Assembly: GCA_964016985.1 (NCBI GenBank)
Contig: OZ024828.1
Coordinates: 2,939,701-3,003,700, forward strand
Source of the DNA: Anodontia alba
Taxonomy: Eukaryota > Mollusca > Bivalvia > Lucinida > Lucinidae
Direction: 5' to 3'
Length of the DNA: 64,000 nucleotides
In this document: piece by piece, positions 1 to 11,061 of the stretch
How positions within the stretch are numbered: position 1 is the stretch's first letter
How the letters are laid out: each line of letters begins with the position of its first letter
The notes under the pieces: generated by a model
The model's input: only the letters and a program-made list of their open reading frames with translations
Database searches by the model: none
What the model was told of the DNA's origin: nothing
Position numbers and translations under genes: made by a program

Positions 1-199
1 ACTATTTGCAAACCATGGAGACTCTGATCAGACGCCGTTCATCAAGCGAAAGCAAGGACAAAGGAAAAATTTTGCTCCATCATTCGACGCTGAGATTGCC
101 CTCTCATATTTATGGTAATCAGCACTGATGAGGCCAGGCACTGACAAAGACGATTACTTTTCTTGTTTATTACCACATCTAAAAATATAAGTGAAGATA

Positions 200-276
200 C
201 CCAGGAAATGCCACAATCATGAAGTACACAGCCTTCTTGAGGCGCCAAAAGAAGAATATATGTAGAACCAAAAGCC

Positions 277-311
<35 letters not shown>
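200..311 (+). repeat. Diverged P-repeat fragment plus A-run
   Basis: Positions ~203-250 are a weakly matching copy of the start of the P repeat that follows (shared GCCACAATCA and CTTGAGG-type blocks). A run of about 29 A residues (283-311) separates the two. No coding potential is credible here. Confidence 0.4.
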
Positions 312-312
<1 letters not shown>

Positions 313-700
313 TAAGAGAAAAGTCCAGGGAGTGCCACAATCACAAACCGCAGCCCTTCCCAGACCTCAAGAGGAAGAGGAAACCGACAAATCCAAAAAA
401 GCACAAATCGAACAAACGTACGAAAAGCACTAAGATTAGCACTCTCTTCCCCAAGTGAGGTAATCACAATACTAAAAGGACTAAAAAACACAAGAACAAA
501 ATGACACACTGAAAGACATACAACAAATCGCCTCTTAGAATAAACCACAAAGCAACAAAGAGTAAGACTAACACCGGGACCACCGCCTTAGAACGGTCAG
601 TAGAGTAAACCACCGGGGGTGGGGGTGGGGGGGGGGGCGGTATAAAGCACTTTTACAGCTAGCTAACTTCACCCTGGGTCCCGATGCTACTCCTAATACA
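312..700 (+). repeat. Dispersed repeat P, copy 1 (long)
   Basis: Starts at GGTAAGAGAAAAGTCCAGGG after an A-run and continues through GAGGAAGAGGAAACC and a block containing ACCACCGCCTTAGAACGG. Further copies lie at 10,555, 14,115, 21,086 (-) and 41,688 (-). The long copies (this one and 14,115) share the 3' block through TTTTACAGCTAG. The family is unknown to me; it has no clear terminal repeats and the frames across it look non-coding. A G-run interrupts it at 614-638. Confidence 0.6.
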
Positions 701-912
701 GAAACCAATAAAAATTCGGTTCGTATAAAGGCTCCCAACTCAGTCAATGTATCAAAGCGACAACACAAAAATCAAATTAATCACTATAATAAACAAAGAC
801 GAGTACTCATGGCTAATACTACTGCATGCCAGAGTAAATGAAAACCAATAGTAGAACCACGGTGGGCCAAGCCAAGGACATATCGTCAAGCCCCAACCCA
901 CTGGTTAAAGTT

Positions 913-1614
913 TTACGAAGAGGCCGTCATTGGGTCTGAGGCCCGAACCGCCATCGTGCAATTAAAGAGTGAAGCATAGCCATCAACAATGATTGGGTTG
1001 ACAACTAGGCATGCAGTCTGCCGCATAATATCCAGGTTATAGTCAATTCTTTTAAAACGGTTAATAAGTTTTCTGAATTTCTCCGAAAAGTTAGATTTAC
1101 CTACATTTTTTCTAAATCTTTACACTAAGTCACCGTAAAATTCGGGTTCCGGTATACCTTGTTGCAGAAGTGTTTTCAGACTGACGCTATGTTTTTCTAA
1201 CAAGGCACTGTGTCTGCGATAAAATTTCGAAAACGCCTTACGAAGTTTAAAATAACGATAGACCTGCCTAAGAAGTTTGGCAGTAAGGGCTTTATTACGG
1301 TAGTTAAAGTCATTAAGATTTGAAGAAGCTCTGGCGAATCTAATAAGTTGAGATACGTATACCCCATATGAGGTACGCCGGGGGACATCGCCATCCAGAA
1401 AAGGGAAATTGACTATATCAAGACCAAAATCGTCTCGTTTATCATAAATTTTGGTGGAATCTCTACCATTGGAAATACATGGATTCAAATCCAAAAATGG
1501 TGCCTCGGTATCGGAAGAATTTGCTCTATTTAATTGGAGTTCCGTAGGGTATATCCGGTCCACCATTTGGTCAAAGTAAATATTGTCAATATTTAATAAA
1601 TCATCAATAAACCC
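913..1614 (-). pseudogene. C-terminal fragment of a retroelement reverse transcriptase
   Basis: Read on the - strand, the frame opens with an F-I-D-D-L-L motif (1,600-1,611), a variant of the RT catalytic Y-x-D-D box, followed by a long RT C-terminal segment with IYPTELQLN, FLDL, KIYDKRDDF, IVNFPF, SYGVYVSQLIRFAR and FYGDLV. One in-frame stop sits at about 1,120-1,122. The same frame then continues (GKSNFSEKFRKLINRF, LDIMRQTACLVVNP, DGYASLF) to a stop at 913-915. Everything upstream of the FIDD box is missing and replaced by a minisatellite. The clade is uncertain: the KIYDKRDDF/SYGVYxSQLIR signature occurs in retroelement proteins of many invertebrates, and Penelope- or DIRS-like are possibilities. 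It is a dead 5'-truncated copy. A second piece lies at 15,837-15,985. Confidence 0.7.
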
Positions 1615-1795
1615 CCTAAAGAACGAACAAAGAAGATGTAAACCTAAAGAACGAACAAAGAAGATGTAAACCTCCTAAAGAACGAACAAAGAAGATGTAA
1701 ACCCCTAAAGAACGAACAAAGAAGATGTAAACCCCTAAAGCACGAACAAAGAAGATGTAAACCCCCTAAATCGCGAACAAAGAAGAACTGAAACA
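1613..1795. repeat. Minisatellite, ~29-30-bp unit, six copies
   Basis: Six head-to-tail copies of a unit containing CTAAAGAACGAACAAAGAAG, with small changes in the last two copies (GCACGAAC, TCGCGAAC). The array begins exactly where the RT fragment breaks off. Confidence 0.9.
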
Positions 1796-1877
1796 GAGAA
1801 TCCGCCTTGGAATGGTCAGTAGAAAAACTGCTGGGAGAGAAGGCTTATACCATTTTTACTCGCGCCAAACCTGACCC

Positions 1878-2091
1878 TTAACCCTAGTCCTGCTTAACCC
1901 GGATATACCCTGTCTTTACAAAAGTGTAGATCCAGACCAGTTGGCTTTCTGAAGAAGCCAACTGATCTTGATCTACACTGTTTGCCATTAAGTATGTGAA
2001 TTTATAGCAACAAGCTGGATCAAGTAATCTGATTGGCTGAAAATAAGAAGTGGGTGTGGAATATTAATTTATTCAGCAGGACAAGGGTTAA
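1878..2091 (+). mobile_element. TTAA-flanked MITE, family G, copy 1
   Basis: Ends are TTAACCCTAGTCCTGCTTAA and GCAGGACAAGGGTTAA, inverted repeats bounded by TTAA. A hairpin at ~1,924-1,985 has arms GTGTAGATCCAGA and GATCTACAC with a TTGGCTTCT apex. TTAA targets followed by CCC suggest a piggyBac-type non-autonomous element (inference from termini). Other copies: 29,026, 31,562, 36,803, 55,552. Confidence 0.75.
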
Positions 2092-2180
2092 TTCTGATAC
2101 AGCTCCAAATTACAAACATATGTTCGGTCCTCTATCTTATCTGCGAAACACCTCAGTCGGTGAAACACATATAGTTACAA

Positions 2181-2287
2181 CCCAGCTAGCATTCTACGTA
2201 AAACTACATCGGGCTGTCATCGGCCCGTCAGCTAACCTGACGGGCCGATGACGGCCCGATATAGATTTACGTAGAATGCTGACTGGG
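2181..2287. mobile_element. Palindromic MITE B, copy 1
   Basis: A 107-bp almost perfect palindrome from CCCAGCTAGCATTCTACG to CGTAGAATGCTGACTGGG, with a GC-rich centre (CGGGCCGTCATCGGCCCGTC). Flanked by AA on both sides. Five closely similar copies occur in the window. Confidence 0.85.
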
Positions 2288-2291
2288 AAAT

Positions 2292-3062
2292 AGTATGTTG
2301 AAACGAAGTATAGGGCTCAATGGCGATCTGAAGCAAGAACACAAGAAAACCACAAACAGGAACTTATTGTGCCCGACCATCACCATTGCTTTATTTATGC
2401 TTATCAATATCCAAAGTAGCGCAAACAGTACATAAGCTGATTGTGGAAATAAAATATAAAATGTCTAAAAACTATTGGTTCAATCTGTGGCACTTACCAA
2501 GCAATATGCAAGAAACAATTAAATCCCCAAATTCATTTTAGTAATTTACAAATCTATGCAGTATGAACATAAAACAGACAAATGGAAGCAAACTATGAAA
2601 TATGCAACTTTAAAGAAAGCTGTCTAAAGGTACGACATCGTGATCAGCAAGATAGGTGTACTTGAAGCGTTTCAGGCGTATGTACGTAACACTGACAATC
2701 TACATATACGTGTGCAAGAGTACAAATGGCGGCAAGGTGACTCAACTAAGGTTTGTATAATCGCATTATCAATTAAATTGTTTAATACCGTTTCATTTTA
2801 ATAAGATGGTTCTCCCTTTTTAACGGGCACATTAGTTTCTCTAATGCATTTAGTTTTTGTCAAATGTTTCTTATGCATTAAAAGAACAGTGTATAGCATC
2901 CTAATTTGATATTTCTCTTTGGAAAGCAACTTGTTGTATTGATTAAACTGTTTCATATACCAACCCTGATAAGCATAGATAACTCTATATCTATATATTA
3001 CCTAGTTTATAAGTGATTTATCTTTCAATATACCATGATTTATTACAGGATTTATTGCAGTT
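2292..3062. other. Unassigned non-coding stretch
   Basis: AT-rich sequence without a supportable ORF, tandem repeat or terminal repeats. I see nothing to annotate. Confidence 0.4.
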
Positions 3063-3274
3063 TTAATGTTTTGCACTCTGGATAAAATTTTCAGCAGACG
3101 ACATACTGAAATATCTTTCTTAGTTTTCCATGAAAACAGCTTTTGACATTTCATGCAAATTGTCTCCCTAGGAGACAATTTGTATGAAATGTCAAAACCA
3201 GTTTTCTGAGAAAAATAAGAAAATATTATCAATTTGTCGTCTGCTGAATAAGCCCAGAGAGTGATAAAGGTTAA
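3063..3274 (+). mobile_element. TTAA-flanked MITE, family H, copy 1
   Basis: Bounded by TTAA with ends TTAATGTTTTGCACTCTGG and GAGTGATAAAGGTTAA. Symmetric blocks TTCAGCAGACGAC and GTCGTCTGCTGAA enclose a hairpin of TTTGACATTTCATGCAAATT against its complement. Copies: 31,295, 36,184 (hairpin lost), 45,807, 57,684, 59,569. Confidence 0.7.
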
Positions 3275-3357
3275 TCTTGAATAATGGTCTGGTGTGTAGG
3301 ATTGATTTTGTCGCCTTTAGAACAAAATTATGTTTTGAAACGGCTCTGCCTAAGCTT

Positions 3358-3500
3358 TTAACCCCTTAATGCCTAGTGTCCCAGAAAGGGGATCTTGGCA
3401 AACAATGGAGATCCAGATCAGACGCCGCAGACCGCGGCGTCTGATCAGAGTCTACACTGTTTGAATTTAGAACATGCATTTCTTTATACCCTGGTAATAA
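3358..3500 (+). mobile_element. TTAA-type MITE, family F, interrupted by MITE A
   Basis: Starts TTAACCCCTTAATGCCTAG and contains the hairpin GATCAGACGCCGC/GCGGCGTCTGATC inside GGAGATCCA and GTCTACACTGTTTG arms. Its right part is cut by the MITE A that starts at 3,501. Confidence 0.6.
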
Positions 3501-3775
3501 CATCATGAAAACACGCCTATTCAAATATATTGAAAATTTTACAACCAAACAAGGAAATTTTTCAGATAAAAAAATCCGATATTTTTCATATTACTGCTCA
3601 AAACATAGATTGTAGGTACTCGTTAGAACCGCCTCGGTGAGGCGGTTCTAACGAATACCTACAATCTGTTTTTAGCAAAATAAGAAAAATAATGTTACTC
3701 TTGTAAACCTCAGTTTTACTATATAAAAGTGGGGTTTAAGGGGGGTCAAAATTATATAGGCGTGTTTTCATGGTG
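3501..3775 (+). mobile_element. MITE A, copy 1
   Basis: Terminal inverted repeats of the CATCACGAAAACACGCCTAT type. Central palindrome of GTACTCGTTAGAACCGCCTC against its complement. The right arm carries TATATAAAAGTGGGG. Thirteen copies of this ~275-bp family are found in both orientations. Confidence 0.85.
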
Positions 3776-4089
3776 TAAAAACTAACCAGACAACACTTCT
3801 GCTGGAAATAGACCGGTCCCAAATCGGTTGGATAATACGCGTTGTGTTAAAAAAGCAATTATGGCCTATGCGAACAGCGAAGGCAAGATCAGATTTCAAG
3901 TTTGTATTCTCGTAACCTAGTATGGGACCTCTGACTGTCGATATATCTTACTGTACTCTCCGAACCAGTAAATAGGCAGCAATAAAATACTTGATTAGAC
4001 TGCAAATGCACAATTGTATATGGGTCGTCGCTGCTCGCCTAAACCATAAAAACACTTTTCACAAGTATATAAAAATATATATGTATATA

Positions 4090-4241
4090 GAGGATCTTAC
4101 ATGAGTGGGCATTTAATATGAAATTTATGAAATGAGTTTGGGTAATTTCGGGGTATTTTGCGAGCTTTGGCGAGCATAATACCGAAATAACCCAACGAGT
4201 TTCATAAATTTCATATTAAGTGACCACGAATGTAAGATTCT
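4090..4241. mobile_element. Foldback MITE L, copy 1
   Basis: Ends AGGATCTTACATGAGTGG and CACGAATGTAAGATTCT are inverted repeats. Inner arms (AATATGAAATTTATGAAA against its complement, then GGTATTTTGCGAGC/GCGAGCATAATACC) continue the palindrome almost to the centre. A shorter relative is at 44,515. Confidence 0.7.
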
Positions 4242-4779
4242 GTTTATCACATGGCCCTTCCAATGACAAAAATGCACAAAATATATTAAGATAACGGCTT
4301 TCCGTAGATAAGCGGAACAACTCACTACCAAGGATTCAACAGTACTACGCAACAAATATAGTTCGCATATTATTTGATAAGCACCGAAAATAACTAGAAA
4401 CAAGATAAATATGTCATTTATTACTTCATTAAACTGTAGGAATTACTCAAGGAGTTAATGATGATTTTTATTTGAGTTAATAATTATTTCATTTGAATAA
4501 ATGAATTTAAAAATAAATATTCCCTTCAACGTCATTCAGTGTGTCAATCAATACGTCACTGAATATCAGTAGGGAAATCCCCCGAAGTCAGCTGTCGGCT
4601 GTCGTATTTAAAGTTCATTGACCTAGATCAATGCAGTTTATACGGTGGTTGATACACCCAAGTAAATGAAAGATTTCAAGAACATATAACATTTTAACTG
4701 TAGTTTGGATTTTAATTTGACCCATTTATTGACTGTTGGGGTCATGTTGTCCTCCAATGCTTTTTTGGAGGAGCTGATT

Positions 4780-4885
4780 TATTTTATTTTATTTATTTAT
4801 TTTTTATTTATTTATTTTTTTTTATTATTATTATTTTTTATTTTTTTTTATTTTTATTTTTTTTTTATTTTTTTTTTTTTTTTCA
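4780..4885. repeat. T-rich low-complexity tract
   Basis: Runs of TTTA, TTTTA and T. The open frames here are composition artefacts. Confidence 0.9.
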
Positions 4886-5851
4886 TTGTTTGACGACATT
4901 GATGTTAAAAGTGTCTCTAAATATGCAGCCGGAAAATATGAAATTTTAACCACTATGAATATTTCTGGTAGCTGTGTTATTCACATTGTGATTGTGTTAA
5001 GTTGTGTCTTCCCCTTCCATCGGTCTGACATTTATCGTTCGTCTCAAAACCATCTCAAAATTGAAGGCAAATCTGTTTCAAAAGTGAAAGTTGTATCGGC
5101 GAACGCGGATATCATCTTGGTTGCTATCAATAAGCGGAGTGATACGAATATTAATGAGGGTAATTAGGCTAACCAATGGGAAGCCTTGCAGGTGTTATAA
5201 CACGTGTTGTTATATGATTTTTATGACATGGGTTATTTCACTAAATAACTTGACGGTCATGTGATATAAAAGAGTTCGATTACAATCTGATTAAGGGAAA
5301 CAAAACTTAAAAAACTTCAGTCAGACAGGCCTGATTTGTTTAAATCCGGTCAAGCAATCAGATCAAGAAGCACATCAGAATTGTAAAAGGAAAAAAGCCT
5401 TGAAACCGTCGGTAGCTAATCTATCTGGGGGCTTAACCCTCTGTATGCTGGGTAATTTTGCATCTTTTTTTTTTTTTTTTTTTTTTATTGCAAATGTCCC
5501 AAATGTCTCAGTCCAGGTTTTACAGATAACCCTCTAACAACAGCACTCTGACGTCAGAGCGACAAGAAAAGCGCAGCTATGAATAACCGTTACCTGAATT
5601 TCGTTTAACGCGCGGTTTGATTACATTGGTCGGTGGTAATCACACGGACAAGCTACCTTACCTTAAAGAAAACAATCAATCCAAAAAGAAAACACTAGAA
5701 GGACTACAGTGCATCCGATCAAAGAAAACAAATTTCTGGTACAGATTTCGGATGGAGCCGTCGATTAATTCGAAAGCATACAGGGAAAGCCAAGTTACTC
5801 ATATAAGGCATTTTGTTTCTCTTCTTTTCTCTTTACAATTTATACTAGATA
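4886..5851. other. Unassigned stretch with a T-run
   Basis: Contains a T-run at 5,466-5,486 and frames of 80-93 codons that resemble nothing I recognise and lack convincing start or splice context. No supportable gene. Confidence 0.4.
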
Positions 5852-6375
5852 GTAATGTAGATTGAAATCAAGTTGCGAAGATAAATAACTGCTGTCAATT
5901 GTATACGGTATGCAAATCACTGGCTTTATACCTGTGCCTACACATTTGCTACTAATACAGTCGAACTGCGATGGCTCGAACATCTTTGGGACCACAGAAA
6001 ATTGTTCGAGATATGGGTGGTTCGAGCCACTGAGGGTTAATTATGGTGCCAAGTCAGGAAGCAAATAGCGATAATTTAGGGATTTTTTTATTTCCTTCAC
6101 AATAACGGTATGTTGAGTGTACTCATTAGAATCGCCTCGATGAGGCGATTCTAATGAGTACACACAACATACAATTTCATGATAAAACAAGAAGTAGGGA
6201 CTCAAAAATGAGTTCAAATTAGCCATGGTAAACGAGCCATCGGTGTTCGAGCTATTGAGGTTCGACTGTAGTAATGTAAATTGAAATCAAGTTGTGACGA
6301 TAAATAACTGCTTGTCTGTGGTATATTGGTATGTATATCACTGGTTTTGTACATGTGCCTACACATTTGCTACTT
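5852..6375. repeat. Direct duplication of ~100 bp split by a pogo-like MITE
   Basis: 5,852-5,955 and 6,270-6,375 are similar copies: both start GTAATGTA(G/A)ATTGAAATCA and end CCTACACATTTGCTACT. The MITE at 5,958-6,268 sits exactly at the junction. Confidence 0.75.
5958..6268. mobile_element. Pogo/Tigger-like MITE D, copy 1
   Basis: Starts CAGTCGAACTGCGATGGCTC and ends AGCTATTGAGGTTCGACTG, flanked by TA on both sides. The CAGTYGAAC termini with a TA duplication fit pogo/Tigger (Tc1/mariner superfamily) elements. The centre (6,110-6,165) is a palindrome of GTACTCATTAGAATCGCCTC against its complement, the same core seen in MITE A. Confidence 0.8.
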
Positions 6376-7289
6376 ATATATGAATATTTAAAGTGTTATT
6401 TAGTGACGCTTCATTTTACTCTTCACATAGTAATTAAGCCTCCCGTCTGAGGTTTATCGGCGGTCAGTACATTATCTAGTTTGTATGATTTTGCAATACC
6501 GATGGGCATGTTGGTTGGAAGGTGTAAAATTGTTGCATAATCGTCCTCCTCATGTATTGCATACTTTTGAGTTTTCAAATAGATAAATATTAATCTGCCT
6601 TCTCGTATGTCTAGACGTTAGCATGAATCGCTTAAGCACTGCACCCCTTGAAGAATATATGGCTTGTCATAAAATATTCCGAAGAAGGAATCCTTTGGAA
6701 ATACAGAACCACTGAAAACAGAAAATATCAGACACATCATTTAATCATCACTTAACTAATAAGTTTAAGCTTTTCAAAACAACTTACCATCTTTTCAGCC
6801 TTTTTTCCAATGTAGTCTTTTTGGCTCGGAACACTTTTAGCTGTCAAGCCCCAGTCCCATCCATCACATTTCAGTAAAATGGTATCTTATCTCTATTAGA
6901 GGGTTTTGAGTCTCAATGTTGCCATTCAAGAATTTTAGGAAGTGATTTAGTCCATATTGTCTAACCAAGAGTCATTCTTTCCATGGCAACTGATGGGAAA
7001 TAAATCGAAAATGAAAAATACCAAGTAAATGAAACTTTAATTAATAAACTACGAACAAACAAACTAACAATCAAATAAATGTGCAAAACCAAACTAACAA
7101 ACTTCCTAAATATAACACAATAACTACGGCTTAATTGGTTTCATAAAAAATCTTAACAATAATACTTAACTTATTCAAGGATAAATAAAAATATCAACTG
7201 GAATATTTAAATATATACTACTAAATGTTTGCTTAGAACCACTACCATATAAATACCATAGATACTGAAAGTCTGTATCTTGGTAATTA
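6376..7289. other. Unassigned non-coding stretch
   Basis: AT-rich, no open frame or repeat that I can support apart from short A/T runs. Confidence 0.4.
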
Positions 7290-8165
7290 CTGTTTAGAAC
7301 GTTGTTGTATGCTTGTCATGAACTGCAGCAAGGTATTTTTTTTTATCGTGAGCCAATACATTACGAAAACACGCCTATTCAAATATACTGAAAATTTCAC
7401 CTCCAAAACCTGAAAAATTTCAGATAAAAAACTCCGATATTTTTCATATTTCTGCTCAAAACAAAGATTGTGGGTACTCGTTAGAACCGCCTCGACGAGG
7501 CGGTTCTAACGAGTTCCCAAAATCTATGTTTTGAGCAGAAATAAGAAAAAAAATGTTTACCCCTGTAAACCCCAGTTTTACAATGTAAGAGTGGGGTTTA
7601 AGGGGGTCGAAATTATACAGGCGTGTTTTCGTGATGTTTCCCTTTTAATAGCCACATGTTATTGTATGCTGATCATGCACTGCAGCGAGGTAATGTTTCA
7701 TCGTATGCTAATATACCCCTGCTGCAAGTCACACGTTGATGTGTGCTAATGATAAACTGCAACAAGGTAATCTTTTATCGTGTGCTAATAATTTCCTGTT
7801 GATAGCCATACGTTGTTGTATGCTCACCATGAACTGCAGGAATGCATTTTTTATCATGTGCTAATATTTCTCTGCTGATAACCATACATTGTTGTATACT
7901 ATTTATATACTATAGCAAGGTAATCTTTCATCGTGTGCAAATTTTTTCCTGCCTCAAACCTCAAGTTGCTGTCTTCTAACCACAAACTGCAGCAAGGTTA
8001 CTTTTTATCGTGTGCTAATATTTCCCTGCTGCAAGCCATACATTGTTGTGTGCTAATCATAATCTGCAGCAAGGTGATCTTTTATCATGTGCTAATATTT
8101 CTCAGCTAATGGTCATACGCTGTATTGTATGTTAATCATTTTCTGCAGCAAGGTAATCTTTTACC
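7290..8165. repeat. Degenerate tandem array, ~77-bp unit, split by MITE A
   Basis: The unit carries CTGCAGCAAGGTAATCTTTT, ATCGTGTGCTAATATTTCC and CATACGTTGTTGTATGCT. The CTGCAGCAAGG block recurs at about 7,320, 7,678, 7,755, 7,831, 7,906, 7,985, 8,065 and 8,140. MITE A (7,359-7,636) interrupts the array after its first unit. Confidence 0.85.
7359..7636 (+). mobile_element. MITE A, copy 2
   Basis: Full-length copy with ends CATTACGAAAACACGCC and GGCGTGTTTTCGTGATG and the central CCGCCTCGACGAGGCGG palindrome. Inserted in the 77-bp tandem array. Confidence 0.9.
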
Positions 8166-8794
8166 CTAATCCGGTCGATTGTTTATAATATTTGGCCCAA
8201 ACGATCAATCAAAACAGGCCGAAACAAACCAGGGTCAAACCGACCGTGGCCGAAATGACAAAGAACTCGTTGGCAACAGTTTTTACCCAATGCGCAGGCG
8301 GTGCTGAAGTACGGATCTCAAAAGCTATCAATTATATAGTGCCATCTTTCGTTAGTGCCATCTTTCACGAACGATGGTAATAACTGCTATTCAATATATG
8401 ACGTGTGTGCAATATTGGATTTAGATCATATGGTGTGCTCACAAGTGTCATCATAGTGCTGAGCAATTTTTATTTTATTCGGGATCATTCTGGTTACTTT
8501 GAAAATCGAATGCCGCTTAAGCTGGTGCTGGGGTGGGGGTGGGGTGGAGGGGGGCGTATGCAGCCTCGCAAACTACATAGCTGCACATAAAGAGACTTAA
8601 TAACACCAAGTCTCCGATATTCTTTCTTTCGTGTGTTCTTTGTTTCAAAAGGCAACCACTGAGATTTTTATTATGTTTCGGAAAGTATTTCTTACTTCCA
8701 CAGTGCCAGTGCAGCATAGTCTCAATACCAGCTCTCAGCAGAAAATGTGAGTCTATGAGAAACACTCAACCGTTTGTTTGTATTCTAAAACATA
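8166..8794. other. Unassigned stretch with a G-rich block
   Basis: No supportable gene. A G-run block (GGGGTGGGGGTGGGGTGGAG) lies at about 8,529-8,553 and could form a G-quadruplex. Confidence 0.4.
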
Positions 8795-8796
8795 TA

Positions 8797-9146
8797 CCGT
8801 ATTCGACCTAATTACCGCACTGTGCGCTTAGGTTTTTCAAAATTACTGGGAACACTCAGATGTGATAAAATATGTACCTATACCTATTAAGGATACACTA
8901 TAAAAAGATCAGAAAAGGACTTATTTGATGATGATTATGCGATATTTTTTTCTGATTTTCTTTATAAAGGCATATGTTGTGGGTACTCATTTGAATTGCA
9001 TCGACAAGTCGATGCAATTCAAATGAGAACCCACAACATATGCCTTTATAAAAAAGTAAATAAAAAGTACACTGGCTGTAATAAGACTACGGAATTTCAT
9101 GAGTGTGCGCTTATAGGGGTATGTGCGGTAATTAGATAGAATACGG
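8797..9146. mobile_element. MITE E with a shared palindromic core
   Basis: Termini CCGTATTCGACCTAATTACC and GGTAATTAGATAGAATACGG are ~24-bp inverted repeats, flanked by TA on both sides. The centre (8,965-9,052) is a long palindrome with TGTTGTGGGTACTCATTTGA arms and a GCATCGAC/GTCGATGC apex, related to the cores of MITEs A, C and D although the termini are unrelated. Confidence 0.8.
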
Positions 9147-9419
9147 TAATATATGAAGCTAGGATGCTGTAGCTGCACACATACTCTGACACGCATGCGC
9201 CTGGTTTCATAAAACAACAATTCATCACAGTATCATACACGAAAACAACTGTAACGTCAGTATTATTTAAGAAGACTGGATACACTCACGGGAGCTTGAA
9301 GTTATTATTTTTATTATTATTATATAAATGCCTATACTCTCAATTTTGCCTGCTACATGTACATAGGCTAAGAATATTTTGTTGGATTTAGAATTTTTAA
9401 TTTTATTATTGTTTGGGTT

Positions 9420-9525
9420 TGGGGAAATAGTGGGGTAGGGGGGAGGAGTGTTGGTGGTGGTGTGTGTGTTTGTGTGTGTGTTTGGGTGGGGGGGGAGGGG
9501 GGGGGCGGGGGAAAGGGGAGGTATT
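9420..9525 (+). repeat. G-rich / GT low-complexity block
   Basis: Dense runs of four or more G separated by short T/A spacers and a GTGTGTTT stretch. The strand has clear G-quadruplex potential. No coding. Confidence 0.85.
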
Positions 9526-9766
9526 GGCCATTTCATGTATTTTGCGGGGACGGATGTCTATCAAAATTCTCGGTATTTTGCGGGGTACTGTAGGAATCGG
9601 TGTTAGAACCTTTTGTTGAACTGATAGTTGTTTTTATTTAGTTTTAACAGCTCTATTTCTGCTGTGCGCCAGTTCAATGCCATTACTGTAAAAACGGAAA
9701 CTGTTTAAAGCACATATTACTAATTCAATCATTATACAGAAAAAGAAATAAATGAAAATCATACTT

Positions 9767-9769
<3 letters not shown>

Positions 9770-9803
<34 letters not shown>

Positions 9804-9893
9804 AGCAAGGGGAATATTTTTGTGGTATGCTAATATCTACAGATATTTTATTTGGGTATGGCTTACTGGATATTTTGGGGTATGGCTGATATA

Positions 9894-9931
<38 letters not shown>

Positions 9932-10037
9932 GTGGGGGTGGGGGGCGGGTTGGGGCGGAGTAAACACTAGACGCTGGGGCTAAGCCTTTGTAGCAGACAA
10001 ATTCAGAGTACCGCGTCTCACACCCCCACCCACCCCC

Positions 10038-10093
<56 letters not shown>

Positions 10094-10218
10094 TCTGTTG
10101 ATGCGATTCCGGGGTAATGTACATTCGCGATCTGATTGTTTGAAAGCCGTCTCTTCTGTCTGACCGCAAGCCATCAAGCCAATTCGATCGCGAACACTGA
10201 TTTACACCAAGAGGACAC

Positions 10219-10250
<32 letters not shown>
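9770..10250. repeat. Cluster of homopolymers and a CA microsatellite
   Basis: A-run at 9,772-9,801, T-run at 9,898-9,929, a G-rich segment at 9,931-9,955, (CA)n at 10,041-10,090 and an A-run at 10,222-10,249. ORFs through the CA tract are artefacts. Confidence 0.9.
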
Positions 10251-10253
<3 letters not shown>

Positions 10254-10554
10254 GAATGTATCCAGTGACTGGCCGGATGGTTATTTAGTGATTTAAACTA
10301 CTCGTACTGCGGCAAGCTAAAGCCTATTGTAATGTGCGGTGGAGAGAATAGGTGATCTGATTTGCACCGATAAGCGCAGATAATAAAATCTGCATGCCTG
10401 TTACTTACCATGATATTCGCCAAAAGACTATTTTATAATTGTAGTGCCCATCCTAAGATGTTGAAAAGAAAAAAATTAACTTCAAGTTCCTATGGCTACA
10501 CTTGATAGATGTTTTCTATATTTTGTATCAGGGAGATAACTTTTGTCAACACTA

Positions 10555-10795
10555 AAAAAGGTAAGAGAAAAGTCCAGGGAGTGCCACAATCACAAACCGC
10601 AGCCCTTCCCACCTTCAAGAGGAAGAGGAAACCGACAAATCTAAACAAGCACAAACCGAACAAACGTACGAAAAGCACTAAGATTAGCTCTCTCTTCCCC
10701 AAGCGAGGCAATCGCAATACTAAAAGGACTGAAAAACACAAGAACAAAATGACACACGGAAAGACATACAACAAACTAAAAGGAAAGAATATGTT
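10555..10795 (+). repeat. Dispersed repeat P, copy 2
   Basis: Begins AAAAAAGGTAAGAGAAAAGT and follows copy 1 closely through GACACACGGAAAGACATA. The 3' block of the long copies is absent. Confidence 0.7.
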
Positions 10796-10813
10796 CTCAG
10801 AGTTTGCCAACCA

Positions 10814-11061
10814 GGGCCCAGTTGTTCAAAGCATCGTTAGCTTAACAAGCTCGTTAGAGGTCAAAATGTTAACTGTTCTAGTAAGTATGATATCTGATTC
10901 GCAGATATTTTTGCTGAAAAAAATGTGAGTAGCTTTTGCAAATGCAAAAGCTACTCACATTTTTTTTCAGCAAAAAATATTAGCATATGTGCCATATTTA
11001 ATGATCAAAGTTTTAACAATACGTTAACTAGCGACATCGTTAGTTTTGAACAGTTGGGCCC
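10814..11061. mobile_element. MITE with GGGCCCAGTTGTTCAAA ends, copy 1
   Basis: Ends GGGCCCAGTTGTTCAAA and TTTGAACAGTTGGGCCC are inverted repeats. The centre (10,912-10,971) is a palindrome of TGTGAGTAGCTTTTGCA against its complement. Such termini occur in PIF/Harbinger-type MITEs (inference). A second copy is at 35,424. Confidence 0.75.

Noticed and set aside
9837..10177. ORFs through the CA microsatellite and T-runs
   Set aside because: Poly-Val/Cys and poly-Lys translations of simple repeats.
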